DNA of 64,000 bases from Gautieria morchelliformis (taxonomy: Eukaryota; Basidiomycota; Agaricomycetes; Gomphales; Gomphaceae), in NCBI GenBank assembly GCA_015179125.1, contig WHVA01000336.1, positions 62,001-126,000 of the forward strand, read 5' to 3'. Shown here in pieces: positions 22,691 to 34,849 of the stretch. The notes beneath the pieces are model-generated. The model did no database searches and was not told the DNA's origin. It saw only the letters and a program-made list of their open reading frames with translations. The position numbers and the translations under genes are program-made. How positions within the stretch are numbered: the stretch's first letter is position 1; the number at the start of each line of letters is the position of its first letter.

Positions 22691-23665
22691 ACCATGAGCC
22701 TTTTTTAATCTCTTGAAATATCTGTGTATTTTATCTGGTTTTATTGATGGAACAAATGAATACTCAAAGGTGTTAGAATCATCATCCTGATGGGTATGGT
22801 GATTCTGGGCACCTAGATATGATAATGCAGTGGGCGGCTATCCTCTAGTACTTGATCAGTGATGTATAACTGATATTGAACCAAGTGATTGGCTCAGGGA
22901 TGCAAGTGTTGTCGAGTGCAGCTAATTTTCCATAGAATTTGTAGGTCTATAAAACCAAATAGTAAAGCAAGTAGCTAATATCTAGTTAGTATATGATCTT
23001 TGACACTGTTTGAAATAGTGAGTACGACTTGAGATCAGCTTCTGGGCCAACTCGAGTGTATGCAAATGAGTGCAAAGGGTTTTTTCTGGATAGAGTAACA
23101 TACAGTAAGGTCACTGTATTTATAGAAAAGAAATTATTTTCTGTCTATTATTTCTAGATGGAAGATCCCGTGAGCTCATTCGGACAGGGTAGGGGGCAAT
23201 TACAAATCATGGTAAAAGCATCAACATGTAATAGCTCCATAATTGACTGTCCTTGCCCTGCAGCCAGTCAGCATGATCAGTTTCTTCCTTGAGATCCAAT
23301 GTATATGCGCCTGCATATGCACTTGATCTCCATGTCCCTTCCAAAGGACAGTCAAATAGTCTTGACTCATTGTTCCACTCACATGCCACAAGCTCCAGTG
23401 CCTCCATACAGCATATGTGGTGCTATAGAAAATATTTTCTCTTCTACTCCAGTTTGAGCATGTACAAACACAGTGAATGCCTGAATGCCTTGTGCAGCAA
23501 AGGACATGGTTCAGTAAAGGGGGCTGAAGTGGTGAAGGTGGGAGGTGAAGACTCACGAGTGAAGTCCCAGTCCTTTCTAAGGGGTAGTAATCTAGAAGAG
23601 GAGGTTTGGGATGATGATCAGTGTAAAAGACTAAGAGATATCAATAGTACAATGTGATGAGGATA
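22691..23665. other. Gene-free stretch before element II
   Basis: AT-leaning DNA with no recognised gene. Short frames on both strands lack domains. It ends at the TAA that flanks inverted-repeat element II. Confidence 0.4.
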
Positions 23666-23668
23666 TAA

Positions 23669-24449
23669 TTAGGGGGTTTCTTGGCTCAGCTAATTACACC
23701 TTGGCTACCCAGACTCCCCCCAAGCGGCTGGGACCGCTATATCTGCCCTTTTGCTATTTGCTGACTAAGCTCTCTGAGGCGTGTCTGGAACTGATGGCAC
23801 GTGACCGCGTCGATGGAGAAATGGTCTCGATATAGAGGACAGCTGTCTCAAAACGCTTTGCTTTTTGAGATAGTTTAGAGTAGACAATAATAGTAGACTT
23901 CCAACGAAGAATTGGAGAAAACTATCGACATCTAAGTTCTGTAGCTATTAAACAAGACTACAGATACTTCAGGGGGTGAAACAGTAAATTCTGGATAATC
24001 AATCCATACATTTGTGGTAGCTACTTATACTATAATAGTGATAACTACCAGTGTTCAGGATAATGGGTAAATGGGTCGAAAAACTATGTGTAACTAAAGG
24101 GGTGACTATTTGTAGGCATAAAGCCATGAAAAAGATGGGGGTAATGACAGAGGTGTTAGGCTTTGGAATAGAGTCTTGTACCTGCTATACAAAGCTGCTG
24201 TCTACATGGTATCTAGATAGTAATCAGCTGGTCGTGTCATGGAGCTCAATAGAAAATATAAATTAAGTTTCTCTTGCGTAGCGTAAATGCTACTCTTGGT
24301 GATTGGGCCACTGTCTCTGTATGGGGCAGCTGATTGAGCATATGTGCTTGGAATGGTGTTCTGTCATCATTCCCCAACGTCCGATGGCCCTGTGCAGTCT
24401 GTACTCCTCTGCGGCGTTTGGTGCCCGCACCTCCTCGGTGCTTTGCACC
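23669..24449 (+). repeat. Left arm (long TIR) of element II
   Basis: Starts TTAGGGGGTTTCTTGGC and runs to the first 12-bp satellite units near 24450. Matched in reverse complement by 32356-33131, with substitutions and small indels but the same length to within a few bases. Contains a 'ggcacgtgaccg' E-box where the other arm has 'ggtcacatgacc'. Confidence 0.75.
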
Positions 24450-25013
24450 ACCCAGTACAATACCATGGATGCTACCCTGTATGTTAACCAGTACACTACC
24501 CTGTGCCCTACTCTGTATGCTATCCTGTAAGCAACACTGTATGCAACTCTGTAAGGTACCCTGTGGGCTACCCCATATGCCACCCTGTACACTACCTTGT
24601 TTGCTACACCATACACCGCTATGGGGTATGCTATGCTGTGAGCTACTCTGTATGCTACCCTATAACATACTCTGTGTGCTACCCCATACACTACCATGCC
24701 CACCACCTGGTACAGTACCCTGTGCACTATCCTGTGCACAACCCTGTATGCTGGCCAGTATGCTACCCTGTGCACTACCATGTGCATTACCCCATACACT
24801 ACCCTGTGTGCCACCCTGTGCATTACCCTTTACACTACCCCCATATGCAGTACACTATCCTGTGAGCTACCCTGTACGCTACCCTATAATGTACCCTGTG
24901 GGCTACCCCATACACTACCATGCTAGCCCATATGCTACCCTTTACGCTACCATGTGCACTACCCCATACACTACCCTGTCTACGCTACCCCCTGAGCTAC
25001 CCTGTACGCTACC
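24450..25013. repeat. 12-bp satellite block a
   Basis: Tandem 12-mers of the form ACCCTGTAYGCT. All frames stay open, giving repetitive tetrapeptide patterns such as HYPV, TLPC or TTLY. Interrupted at 25013 by the LTR that follows. Confidence 0.85.
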
Positions 25014-25463
25014 TGTTAAGGTTGTGTTCATACCGCAGTTCGGCTAAACTAGGCCGAAACTTGGGTTTCGGGTCAGAAGGCTTGGCTTCAGCCTCTTGGG
25101 TTGCGCCCACTCTATGCTCCGCCCTAATTTTGGGATCGGTCTTGGCTATAAGCCAAGATATGGGTTTCGATAGCAAGCAAAGGGTCTCAAGTACGATAAG
25201 CTAATTTGATATCTGAAATGAGGAGCTACTGTACATGGACTGGAGGTCTATATAGTAAAGTAGCATGCAGGGCCGTGCAGAGAACATGATCGGATCAATG
25301 GTCAGGGGAAACAAGGGGCGGACAAACGGGAAACTAGTTAATAAGGGAATCAGGGGTGATGGGAAGTGCGAAGGGAAACCCGAAGGAAGCTGAGATATAC
25401 CCGAGGTTCCCGAATGAGAGCCGAAGCCGAGCTTCAGTCCGGATCCGGGAACAGGTCGTAACA
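25014..25463 (-). repeat. 3' LTR of a minus-strand Gypsy fragment
   Basis: About 450 bp with inverted termini TGTTA...TAACA, followed on the internal side by a purine tract on the minus strand (ataagggggaggtac). It sits at the edge of 12-bp satellite block a, so the Gypsy element inserted into the satellite. Confidence 0.65.
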
Positions 25464-28400
25464 GTACCTCCCCCTTATGGCCGAACCCATGAGGCCATGA
25501 GCGAGATCCCGGAAATCGCCGTGTCGGGGTAGTTACATATGCTTTGTTTCGCATTCTGCTTCTTGTCTTCTCCCATCATCATCAATTTCACGGATCAATG
25601 TCAGAGACACATGAAATCCCTATCGAGGTCGACGAGGTGGATGAAGTCGACGTGAAGCTCGCGCGGGCTGAGTGCGAAGCGGCAGAGCGGATGAGGGAAT
25701 TGCAGGAAAAGCGGCGACTTGCACAGGAGCGCAAGGCTGCAGTAGAGAAGAAACGGTGGGAGGACGCCGAAAAAGCCGAAGCGGAACAGAAGGCGCAGGC
25801 TGAAGCCATGCGGATTGCTGAAGAGGCGAAAAATACCGAAGAGGCATGAAAAGCCGAGGAGGCTCGGGAGGACGAGAGGTGGGTTTTGAAGGCAAAAGCC
25901 GATGAGGCTTGGAAACTAAAAGGGCCAGTTTTTGAACATGAGCGCCAGCGACTGATCGAAATGTTGGTAGCTGAAACAATTTGACAAGCCAATGTGGATC
26001 AGAATATCCACATTCTGTCGCCTGAGCCGTTCACATTGGATTCAGCCACCGCTGCAAGCGCGGATTCTTGCTATGAAGCACGCAGCCAAGAGGAATGCGG
26101 CCAAGGGAAAGCCAAAAGCCTCAGGCTCTCGGAAACGGAAAATGACTGAGGAATCAGATGAGTCTGATGAAGAGGGAGTCCTTGGGTCGGGGTGGTTCGG
26201 TTATTTTTTGACTTATGTTTTTTAGTGTGAACCTTGTGATGCATGCAGGCGTCGCCAGACCCGGTGCCTACGCGGATAAATGACTGCGTGTCAGCAGTGC
26301 GTGGACCGGAAGGTCCGGTGCAGCTTCCTGGACGGGAAGCGGAAGCAGAAGGATGAGGACGCGACCGAGGGACGGGGGCCGAAGAAGGCCAAGGTGTCGC
26401 TGGTCAAACCGTTGGGAGCGATTCCGACGGTGGACATCCGTGTGGGCCCATCAGGGGCCAGGCTTAAGGGCTTAATGCCTGACGGGTTTTGGGAGTGGAG
26501 GTCTCCCGGATGGTGAGGGGTCTGTTGACTCGGCAGAGGAGCAACTTGAATGGATCAACCATTTGCTTCAGGGCGTACTGGATTTTGTGCAGCGGATCGA
26601 GCGGCACAATTCCCGGTTAAACAAGCGGTTGGAGTTGTGGGCCACGGGGGCCAAGAACGGGTCTTTATGGATGGGGACACGTTCGGATTGGGGCGGGTTT
26701 GATGTGGCTAGGTGTTCAGGTGTGGATTCGGGTTCGGGTTCAGGGCAAAAGGGAGTGGAGGAAGGGGATAAGGGAAAAGGAAAGGAGAGGGATGAGGCAG
26801 AGGGGGGGGCGGGAGCGGGATCGGGATCGGATTCGGAATCTGGTTCGGAAAATGGGGACGAGGAAGACGAGCAGGATGACGGGGAAGAGGGTGCGGGAGC
26901 AGGTGAGGATGAGACTATAGAAGACAACTAACTAATGTTTTGGTTGTTTTTCTATACTAATGTGAATCTTTTTTCTTGGTACTTTTTGTTTTTGGGATCG
27001 GGATCGGGAATGGAAGTGAAATGACAGACAGGGAGAGAGGGGAAAGCCAAGAACTACAAGCGTAGCTATTCGGCAAAATGGCCGAGAAAAAACATAGCAA
27101 AAGAGTGTTTTTTTTTGTGTTTTTTGTCTAACTAAGAAAGTGACCATTAAATGAGAGAAAGGAAACGGGGAGCCAAAGCTCGGGTTCAGGGAACCCATGG
27201 TGCCGGCTTGGCAGGGGGTGCCAAGTGAAAGTCAGTCACGATCTCGGCCACATGGCTGAGCTCGGTCGCAAGGACCCATGACGTCTCTTCATCGGTACCT
27301 TCATAACCAGCCCAACGGACAAGGTACAGGAGGTTACAGGGTCTACGGCGTCGGTCGATGTTGGAATCAAGAATCTCGGAAATCTCGTACTCGGTCTCGC
27401 CGTCGATCTCGACTGGAGGTGGCGGAGACTGAACTCGGTTCGGGATGGTATTTGGGATTGCGGGTTCAAGCATGGAGACGTGAAAGACCGGGTGGACTGC
27501 CTGAAGGTTATCTGGCCTGGCCGATAATCTCAAAGGGGCCGAGGTACTTTTCAGCCAGTTTCTTCGAGGGCCGGGTTGTCCGGAAGAACTGTGCTTTGAC
27601 AAATGCGGAGGATCCTATCGCGAACTCGGGAGTGGTAGCACGACGCGCGTCGGCCGAGACCTGATACTGAGATTGAGCGGATTTAATTTGCTCTTTCAGG
27701 GCAGCATGAAGCTGGTCAAGGTCAACTGCTAAGTCTCGGGCTTGGGAGGATGCGAGGTCCCGTTCAGGGCTGGGGACACCGTGCTTCGAGAGAACATGCA
27801 AGATGAACAGGCGGGCAAGGTCTGCGGATGTGACCGTGTCGTGGGTCGGGATGAATATGCTCTGTTTGGTTAAGCGGCAAACTACTACAAGGATCGCAGT
27901 GAATCCCGAAGACGCCGGCAACTGTTCAATGAAACCCATGGAGATGGAATTCCAAGGCTGCTCGCTGCTGCAGGGAGCCGTAAGGCCTATGACGCTGTGA
28001 CTTTGAATGCAAGCAAGTAGTGCAGGACTTGCAAAAGTTGATAACAAAAGACCCAAGTGTGGGCCATGTATATTCCTGTCTGATGAGTTCTAAGGTCTTG
28101 TTTGGACCAAAATGTCCCGAGAGTACATGATCATGTTTGTACTGGAGTACTTGGAGCCGGAGATCGTCGGCATCGGGAACATATATGCGGCCATCGAGGC
28201 AGAGTAAACCGTCCTTGGTTTGCGTCCATCTCGGGTCGGAACTATCACTGAGATGCTTAGCGGCTATGGGGTCAGATGCAAGGTTGGCTAATATGTCGGC
28301 ATGAAGCTTCTCGGAGTCCATCACAATGCTTTGCCGGAGAACGGGTTGAAGCAGACAAGTTGCCCAGAGGGATTCCGACAGTTGTTGATTAGTGAAAATC

Positions 28401-28495
28401 GGTCGGAAGTTGTGCGGGTTGACTGAGCCATAGTCATTACCTCCCTCTTTAAGGTAGACGTCCCATAGTCTAGTGAGAGCGTCGGGTTTTGTACC
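25464..28495 (-). mobile_element. Gypsy chromovirus fragment (family 4) with passenger ORF, broken
   Basis: Minus-strand 3' part of a Gypsy element. From 28490 downwards: end of RNase H (YLGTKPDALTRL), integrase zinc region (HDHVLSGHFGPNKT, CKSCTTCLHSK), integrase core (FIEQLPASSGFTAILVV) and chromodomain near 27240-27420 (YEISEILDSNID, YLVRWAGY, TSWVLATEL). Between the chromodomain and the 3' LTR lies an antisense passenger region (25590-26931). The upstream half is gone: at 28490-28498 it meets 12-bp satellite directly. Several interruptions. Confidence 0.8.
25590..26931 (+). pseudogene. Passenger ORF region: coiled coil, Cys cluster, acidic tail
   Basis: Plus-strand region antisense to the surrounding Gypsy pol. 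It begins with a charged, alanine/glutamate-rich coiled-coil segment (MRELQEKRRLAQERKA), continues with a Lys/Ser-rich segment, then a compact cysteine cluster (CDACRRRQTRC and CQQCVDRKVRC, spacing like a zinc binuclear cluster), and ends in a Gly/Ser/Glu/Asp-rich tail (SGSENGDEEDEQDDGEEG). Similar coil-Cys-acidic proteins are, from memory, common beside Gypsy elements in Agaricomycetes. The copy is broken. I infer it travelled with the Gypsy element; whether it ever acted as a DNA-binding protein is unknown. Confidence 0.5.
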
Positions 28496-28497
28496 CA

Positions 28498-29235
28498 GGT
28501 ACGCTACCACGTGGGCTACCACGTACATTACCACCGCTACCATGTACGCTACCAGGTACACTACCAGGTATGCTGCCAGGTATGCTACCAGGTATGCTAC
28601 CACGTATGCTACCAGGTAGACTACCACGTGTGGTACCAGGTACACTACCAGGTACACTACCAGGTACACTACCAGGTACACTACCAGGTACACTACCAGG
28701 TACACTACCATGTGCGCTACCACGTATGCTACCAGGTACACTACCACGTACGCTACCACCACTACCACGTACGCTACCAGGTACACTACCACGTACACTA
28801 CGACCGCTACCACATACACTACCAGGTACACTACCAGGTACACTACCAGGTACATTACCACGTACGCTACCACCGCTGCCACGTACATTACCAGGTACAC
28901 TACCACATGTGCTACCATGTACGCTACCACGTGTGCTACCACGTACACTACCACCGCTACCATGTACACTACCACCGCTACCACGTGCACTACCATGTAC
29001 GTTACCACCGCTACCACGTACACTACCATGTATGCTACCACGTATGCTACCACATTGTTACAACCATGTCACTTGACCAACGACCACATCACTCGACCAT
29101 ACACTACCCCATGCACTACCCTATGTGCTACCCTGTGCGCTACCCTGTGCTGTGCTACCACGTACACTATCCTCTGTGCTACCATGTATGCTACCATGTA
29201 TGCTACCATGTATGCTACCATGTATGCTACCACGT
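28498..29235. repeat. 12-bp satellite block b
   Basis: Tandem 12-mers of the form ACCAGGTACRCT and ACCACGTACGCT, a subfamily different from block a but related to it. An LTR-like scrap ('ttgttacaaccatgtcacttgaccaac') interrupts it near 29055-29085. It directly abuts the truncated Gypsy fragment. Confidence 0.85.
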
Positions 29236-29550
29236 TGTTACAACCACGTCGCTTGACCAACTACGCCGCTTCTGCACCACCTCCGACTTGGTTCCGCAAC
29301 ATCCTCCACACTTGACCCTCGTTATAGGCCTCACATTGCATTCCATTCTTAGGCCTTGGATTATTCATTCTATTCCTATCATACTAAAATTCATGGATGT
29401 CTGGATGTGGCTGAAGGCCCTCGTGCCCTGAGTCAAAGGGGTCATGTCACCCCTCAGGTCGAGACTCCTCAACCTATTTGGCTTGACTGACCAGTGGTTG
29501 AGCTTCGTCGATGCTAGGGAGGGTCTGACGCTGCAGACCCCACGTGGTAG
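29236..29550 (-). repeat. LTR-derived fragment and unknown repeat
   Basis: Starts 'tgttacaaccacgtcgcttgaccaac', which matches the reverse complement of the LTR tails ending at 5140 and 5530. The stretch 29315-29390 recurs in reverse complement at about 35260-35345 ('aggccttggactattcattct'). The rest, to 29550, is unrecognised. Confidence 0.5.
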
Positions 29551-29552
29551 CA

Positions 29553-30292
29553 TACTGGCTAGCATACAGGGTAGTGCACAGGGTAGTGCACAGGGTAGTG
29601 TACGGGGTAGTGCACATGGTAGTGTACAGGGTAACATAGGGGGTAGCATATGGGGTAGCATACAGGGTAGCCCACAGCGTAGTGTACCGGGTAGCCTACA
29701 GGTTACATTGTAGTGTAGTGTACAGGATAGCTCACAGGGTAGCGTACCACGTAGCGCATAGGGTAGTATATGGGGTAATGCACATGGTAGTGTAGGGGTA
29801 GTGCACAGGGTACTGTGCAGGGTAGCACACAGGGTAACACACATGGTAGTATATGGGGTAGCATACAGGGTAGTGTACAGGGTAGCATAGCATAGGGGGT
29901 AGGGTACAGGGTAGTGCACAGGGTGGCACACAGGGTAGTGTATGGGGTAGTGCACATGGTAGTGTACAAGGTAGCATATAGGGTAATGCACAGGGTAGCA
30001 AACATGGTAGCATATGGGGTAGTGTACAGGGTAGTGTACATGGTAGTGTATGGGGTTTCATACGGGGTAGCCTACAGGGTAGTGCATAGGGTAGTGCACA
30101 GGGTAGTGCACAGGGTAGTGCACGGGGTAGTGCACGGGGTAGTGCACGGGGTAGTGCACGGGGTAGTGCACATCGTAGTATATGGGGGAGTGCACAGGAT
30201 AGCGTACAGGGTTGTGTATGAAGTAGCCCACAGGGTACATCATAGGGTAGCATACAGGGTAGCTCACAGGGTAGCTCACAGGGTAGCATACC
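29553..30292. repeat. 12-bp satellite block c
   Basis: 12-mers of the form AGTGCACAGGGT, the complementary orientation of block a. Long open frames (up to about 200 codons) are period artefacts. Confidence 0.85.
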
Positions 30293-30297
30293 ACACA

Positions 30298-30993
30298 TGT
30301 TACGTATCGGAAATCCCAGAGATCGGAACTAGAAAGGGCAACAGCTTCAACTTATGTGCTGTGCCCATAATGAACTATCGTCCTAAGGATTTTGGATTTG
30401 ACTTCCAGATGTCGGAGAAGGTGGAAGTTGGGAAAGGAGAGCTGAGGGTCGGAGGTCAGAGGACAGAGGTCGGAAGAGGCGGAGGACAGAGGATCGAAGG
30501 GAGAGAGAGAGAGAGGGCTTGCAAGACTCGCTCTGCTAAGAGCAGGAGATAGTGCGGAGGGATTCACATATCGAAGTTGATTGTCTGATTGCAGAAACGG
30601 AGACATACATGTGGGGGTTTTATACAAAGAGCTGAAGGCACAAGTAATAGTATAGTACTAAGTAAATTCCTGAGGGAGTGGGAATTGGATAGACATACGG
30701 GGTAAGTAACTAATGCGGAACAAGGGGATGACAAGGGGGTGCAGCGTAGAGTAAGAACAATGGCAAAAGAACAAAGGTGCGTAAGTACAATGGGCATCGG
30801 AACAAACAGAAATACAGAAATGGTATCTTGCTGTGTTCAGGGTCGAGTACGGAGGCCGGTGGGTAGAGTCGACCAGGGGTACTGAAGAACAAGGGGCCGA
30901 GGTTGTGGGTTGCGGAGGTTGCAGAATAGAGTTGGAGGTACTGTGGAGGTGTTCCGGAGGTGGCGGAGATGGTTGAGCGGAACGATCGTAACA
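30298..30993 (+). repeat. Solo LTR inside the satellite of element II
   Basis: TGTTACG...CGTAACA, 696 bp, with a perfect ACACA duplication at 30293-30297 and 30994-30998. Same family as 1-316 and 4501-5140. The flanking satellite resumes straight after the duplication, a clean insertion. Confidence 0.8.
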
Positions 30994-30998
30994 ACACA

Positions 30999-32355
30999 GG
31001 GTAGTGTACTTGGTAGCCTACCAGGTAGCGGGGTAGTGCACAGGGTAGTACACATGGTAGCGTATGGGGTAGGATACAGGGTAGTGTACAGGGTAGCATA
31101 TGGGGTAGCATATGGGGTAGTGTACAGTGTGCAGGGTAGTGTATGGGGTAGTGTATGGGGTAGCATACAGGGTAGCCCACAGGGTAGTGTACCGGGTAGC
31201 CTACCGGGTAGTCTCTGGTAGCACACATGATAGCATACAAGGTGGTAGCATACAGGGTAGTGCATGAGATAGCCCACAGGGTACATTATACGGTAACATA
31301 CAGGGTAGCTCACAGGGTAGTGTACCGCGTAGCCCACAGGGTATATTAGAGGGTAGTGTACAGGGTAGCTCACAGGGTAGCATACAGGGTAGTGCACAGG
31401 GTAGTGCACAGGGTAGCACACATGGTAGTGTATGGGGTAGTGCACAGGGTAGCGCACATGGTAGTGTGTGGGATAGCATACAGGGTAGTGCACAGGGTAG
31501 CGTATGGGGTAGGATATGGGATAGTGTCCAGGATAGTGTCCAGGGTAGTGCACATGGTAGTGTACAGGGTAGTGTACAGGGTAGCGTATGGGGTAGCATA
31601 TGGGGTAGTATACTGGGTAGTGTACTGGGTAGTGTATGGAGTAGTGTATGGGGTAGCATACAAGGTAGCACACAGGGTAGTGTCTGGTAGCACACATGTT
31701 AGCATACAGGGTGGCATACAGGGTAGTGCATGAGGTAGCCCACAGGGTACATTATAGGGTAGCGTACAGGGTAGCTCATGGGGTAGTGTACCACATAGCC
31801 GACAGGGTAGTGTATGGGGTAGCGCACATGCTAGCGTACAGGGTAGTGTATGGGGTAGCATGGTAGTGTATGGGGTAGCCCACAGGGTACATTATAGGGT
31901 AGTATACAGGGTAGCTCACAGGATAGTGTACCGCATAGGGGGTAGTGTAAAGGGTAGTGCACAGGGTGGCACACAGGGTTGTGTATGGGGTAGTGCACAT
32001 GGTAGTGCACTGGGTAGCACACAGGGTGGCACACTGGCCAGCATACAGGGTTGTGCACAGGATAGTTCACAGGGTACTGCACCATGTGGTAGACATGGTA
32101 GTGTATGGGGTAGCACACAGAATATGTTATAGGGTAGCATACAGAGTAGCTCACAGCGTAGCGTACCCCATAGCAGTGTATGGTGTAGCAAACAAGGTAG
32201 TGTACAGGGTAGCATATGGGGTAGCCCACAGGGTAGCCCACAGGGTACCTTACAGGGTTGCGTACAGGGTTGCTTACAGGATAGCATACAGGGTAGGGCA
32301 CAGGGTAGTGTACTGGTTAACATACAGGGTAGCATCCATGGTATTGTACTGGGTG
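30999..32355. repeat. 12-bp satellite block d
   Basis: 12-mers of the form AGTGTACAGGGT with variants AGCATATGGGGT. It continues block c after the solo LTR and is the mirror of block a. It is more than twice as long as block a, so the satellite has expanded or shrunk independently in the two arms. Confidence 0.85.
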
Positions 32356-33131
32356 GTGCAAAGCACCGAGGAGGTGCGGGCACCAAACACCGCAGTGGAG
32401 TACAGACTGCACAGGAGCATCGGACGTTGCAGAATGACGACAGAACACCATTCCAAGCACATATGCTCAATCAGCTGCCCCATACAGAGACAGTGGCCCA
32501 ATCACCAAGAGTAGCATTTACGCTACGCAAGAGAAACTTAATTTATATTTTCTATTGAGCTCCATAACACGACCAGCTGATTACTATCTTGACACCATGT
32601 AGACAGGAACTTTGTATAGTAGGTACAAGACGCTATTCCAAAGCCTAACACCCCTGTCATTATCCCCATCTTTATGGGTACACATAGTCACCCCTTTAGT
32701 TACACATAGTTTTTTGACCCATTTACCCATTATCCTGAACACTGGTAGTTATCACTATTATAGTATAAGTAGCTACCACAAATGCACGAACCGATTATCC
32801 AGAATTTACTGTTTCACCCCCTGAAGTATCTGTAGTTTTGTTTGATAGCTACAGAACTTAAATCTCAATATTTTTCTCCAATTCTTCATTGGGAGTCTAC
32901 TATTATTGTCTAATCTAATCTATCTCCAAAGCGAAGCCTTTTGAGACAGCTGTCCTCTAGATCGAGACCATTTCTCCATTGATGCGGTCACATGACCACC
33001 ATCCATCAGTGCCGGACGCGCCTCGGAGAGCTTAGTCAGCACATAGCGAAAGGGCAGATATAGCGGTCCCAGCCACTTGGGGGCAGTCTGGGTAGCCAAG
33101 GTGTAATTAGCTGAGCCAAGAAACCCCCTAA
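32356..33131 (-). repeat. Right arm (long TIR) of element II
   Basis: Reverse complement of 23669-24449, ending in CCCCCTAA followed by TAA. See the left arm. Confidence 0.75.
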
Positions 33132-33139
33132 TAACGAAA

Positions 33140-33668
33140 GCTTGATATTTTTCAAGGATATTTTTCACAAAGAAACCCTTAAAAAACCCTTCAAAAACCT
33201 TGAAAAAGACTTTCAATTTCTTTACAATTTTCTGACATTTATTTTTACAATATTTTCCCGATTTTCTTGCTCAAAAAATTCTAAAAAAACCGTAAATTTC
33301 ATTAGAATTTTTACCTTTGGAAAACCTCAGTTTCTCAAGGATTTTCATACCAAAAAAAACCCTAATAAAAACTTTAAATTTTTCCCAAGTTTTTGGCTAT
33401 TTTTATTACAATATTTTCAAGATTTTTCACAGAGTTTCTTGATTCATAAAAGTCTCAAGAAACTTTGAATTTTTTTGTGCTTTTTTTAAAGTTTTTTGAA
33501 CTTTTTTTTTACAGTTTTATCACACTTTTTTGGGATTGAGAAATTCTTAAAAAAAACTCCAGATTTTTTTACAGTTTTTTTTATATAAAAAGCACTCTAA
33601 AATTTTGGAAAATCTTCAAAGTTTTTTCACAGTTTTTTGGACCAAAAAACCTTACTATGCCTCCAGTG
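33140..33668. repeat. AT-rich foldback-related repeat
   Basis: T- and A-rich stretch with many short inverted pieces. Its right edge (ttactatgcctccagtg) matches the right edge of the foldback MITE at 44640-45040 (tctatgcctccagtg). The left edge does not show the matching terminus, so this looks like a truncated or rearranged relative. Open frames here are low-complexity artefacts. Confidence 0.45.
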
Positions 33669-34849
33669 TACACAAGGTGTATACACTTCTACGCAATATA
33701 TGCGCCTATGAAGTATCAAATGCTTTGAAGGAGGTGAGTTCTAATTGACTAAGGTTCTTCAATGTACAGGCTGAGCTATTTATCTAGGAGATACGAGTCT
33801 ATGGAGGTACATGTCCCAGATCGCGTATGAACAAACATATGACCTGTGATCCGGAAGATGATGTACCGACTACTGATCTATCTACTGATGCATCAGTCAG
33901 ACAAACACATGGAAGGGGGATTGATATCAGAAGAGAAATGGGATGATATGGAATGTGGAGTTTAAGAGGAAAGGAAAATGTCCGAGTAGATTGGACTAGC
34001 CAGCGTACTACTCCTCGGATCAGAGCCACTCGGGTTCAAATATTCTCTCCCAGCCTCATGTGTGTCCGTACCTTGTCCAGCGTATAGACAATTCCGAGAT
34101 TTATGTATGGACTTGTGTGGGAATCATCGAGGGTCTGTGGGTTTGAGTGGATGGTCATGTGTGATCAAGGATGCAGGTGGTGCAGTGTAATGGAAATGTC
34201 TTGTCAGAGCTTTATGGGATAAAGTGTGGGAAAGAAATAATGTTTTTTATAACAATCAGGAGGTGGCAAAGTGCACAAGGTAGATGTATGATAATTGAAC
34301 TAGAGAATATACATGTGAATGCAAGCTACTTATACCAGAGAGGCGCAAGGTGGCAGTGAATAGAAGAGGGGTGGTGATGGGTGTAGAATGACACAGGAGG
34401 CATGGGGCTGGAATACATAATAGACAAGACACATATACAATACAAATAACTGTTTGATATGAACATGAAATGGTGGGGTAGTGCTAGCAAAGAGCAAATT
34501 GGGATAGCATGCCTTGGGACCTGCATGTCTCCTATAACCCATGCTGTCTCTTGGCCCAAGGACTTGACCCTGCATCAAAGGTGGGTGGGGTGTTGTGTGA
34601 ATAATTCCCAACCGTACAAGCACCAGTGTGGGTCAAGAGGTGACAGATGATGGGGATAGTGGTGTATCATGGCATTGGTCAGGGGTGACTGGTCATGGCT
34701 GATGGAAGGAGTGATGGCAAATGGTACGAATGGAGAAGGTGCTCAACAAACACATTGAATGGTGAATGAGCCAAATGGACATGTTGCTAGGTGATGGGTT
34801 GAATGGAGGCGGATTGGGACATAATAAACGAGCCATGATAGGGGGTTGG
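33669..34849. other. Gene-free stretch
   Basis: No recognised gene, RNA or element end. Only short frames without domains. Confidence 0.4.

Larger units (their letters stand above)
23669..33131. mobile_element. Giant satellite-armed inverted-repeat element II
   Basis: Outer arms of about 780 bp (23669-24449 and 32356-33131) are inverted copies. The termini read TTAGGGGGTTTCTTGGC on the left and its complement on the right, with TAA directly outside both ends (23666-23668 and 33132-33134). Inside each arm lies 12-bp satellite in mirrored orientation. The interior (about 25-29.5 kb) is filled by a Gypsy fragment with a passenger ORF, and a solo LTR sits in the right satellite. No transposase was found. 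A 3-bp TAA duplication would fit PIF/Harbinger-like integration, but the termini do not match the Harbinger at 55562, so this is only a hypothesis. Overall architecture parallels element I. Confidence 0.6.

Noticed and set aside
23669-23700. TTAGGG at the end of element II as a telomeric repeat
   Set aside because: A single TTAGGG occurs, followed by GGTTTCTTGG; it is not tandem.
28489-32514. Many 100-300 codon frames rich in Tyr/His/Pro/Val
   Set aside because: Products of the 12-bp satellite, open on both strands, with no domain.
33142-33468. 108-codon frame
   Set aside because: Lysine/phenylalanine-rich translation of an A/T-tract foldback repeat.
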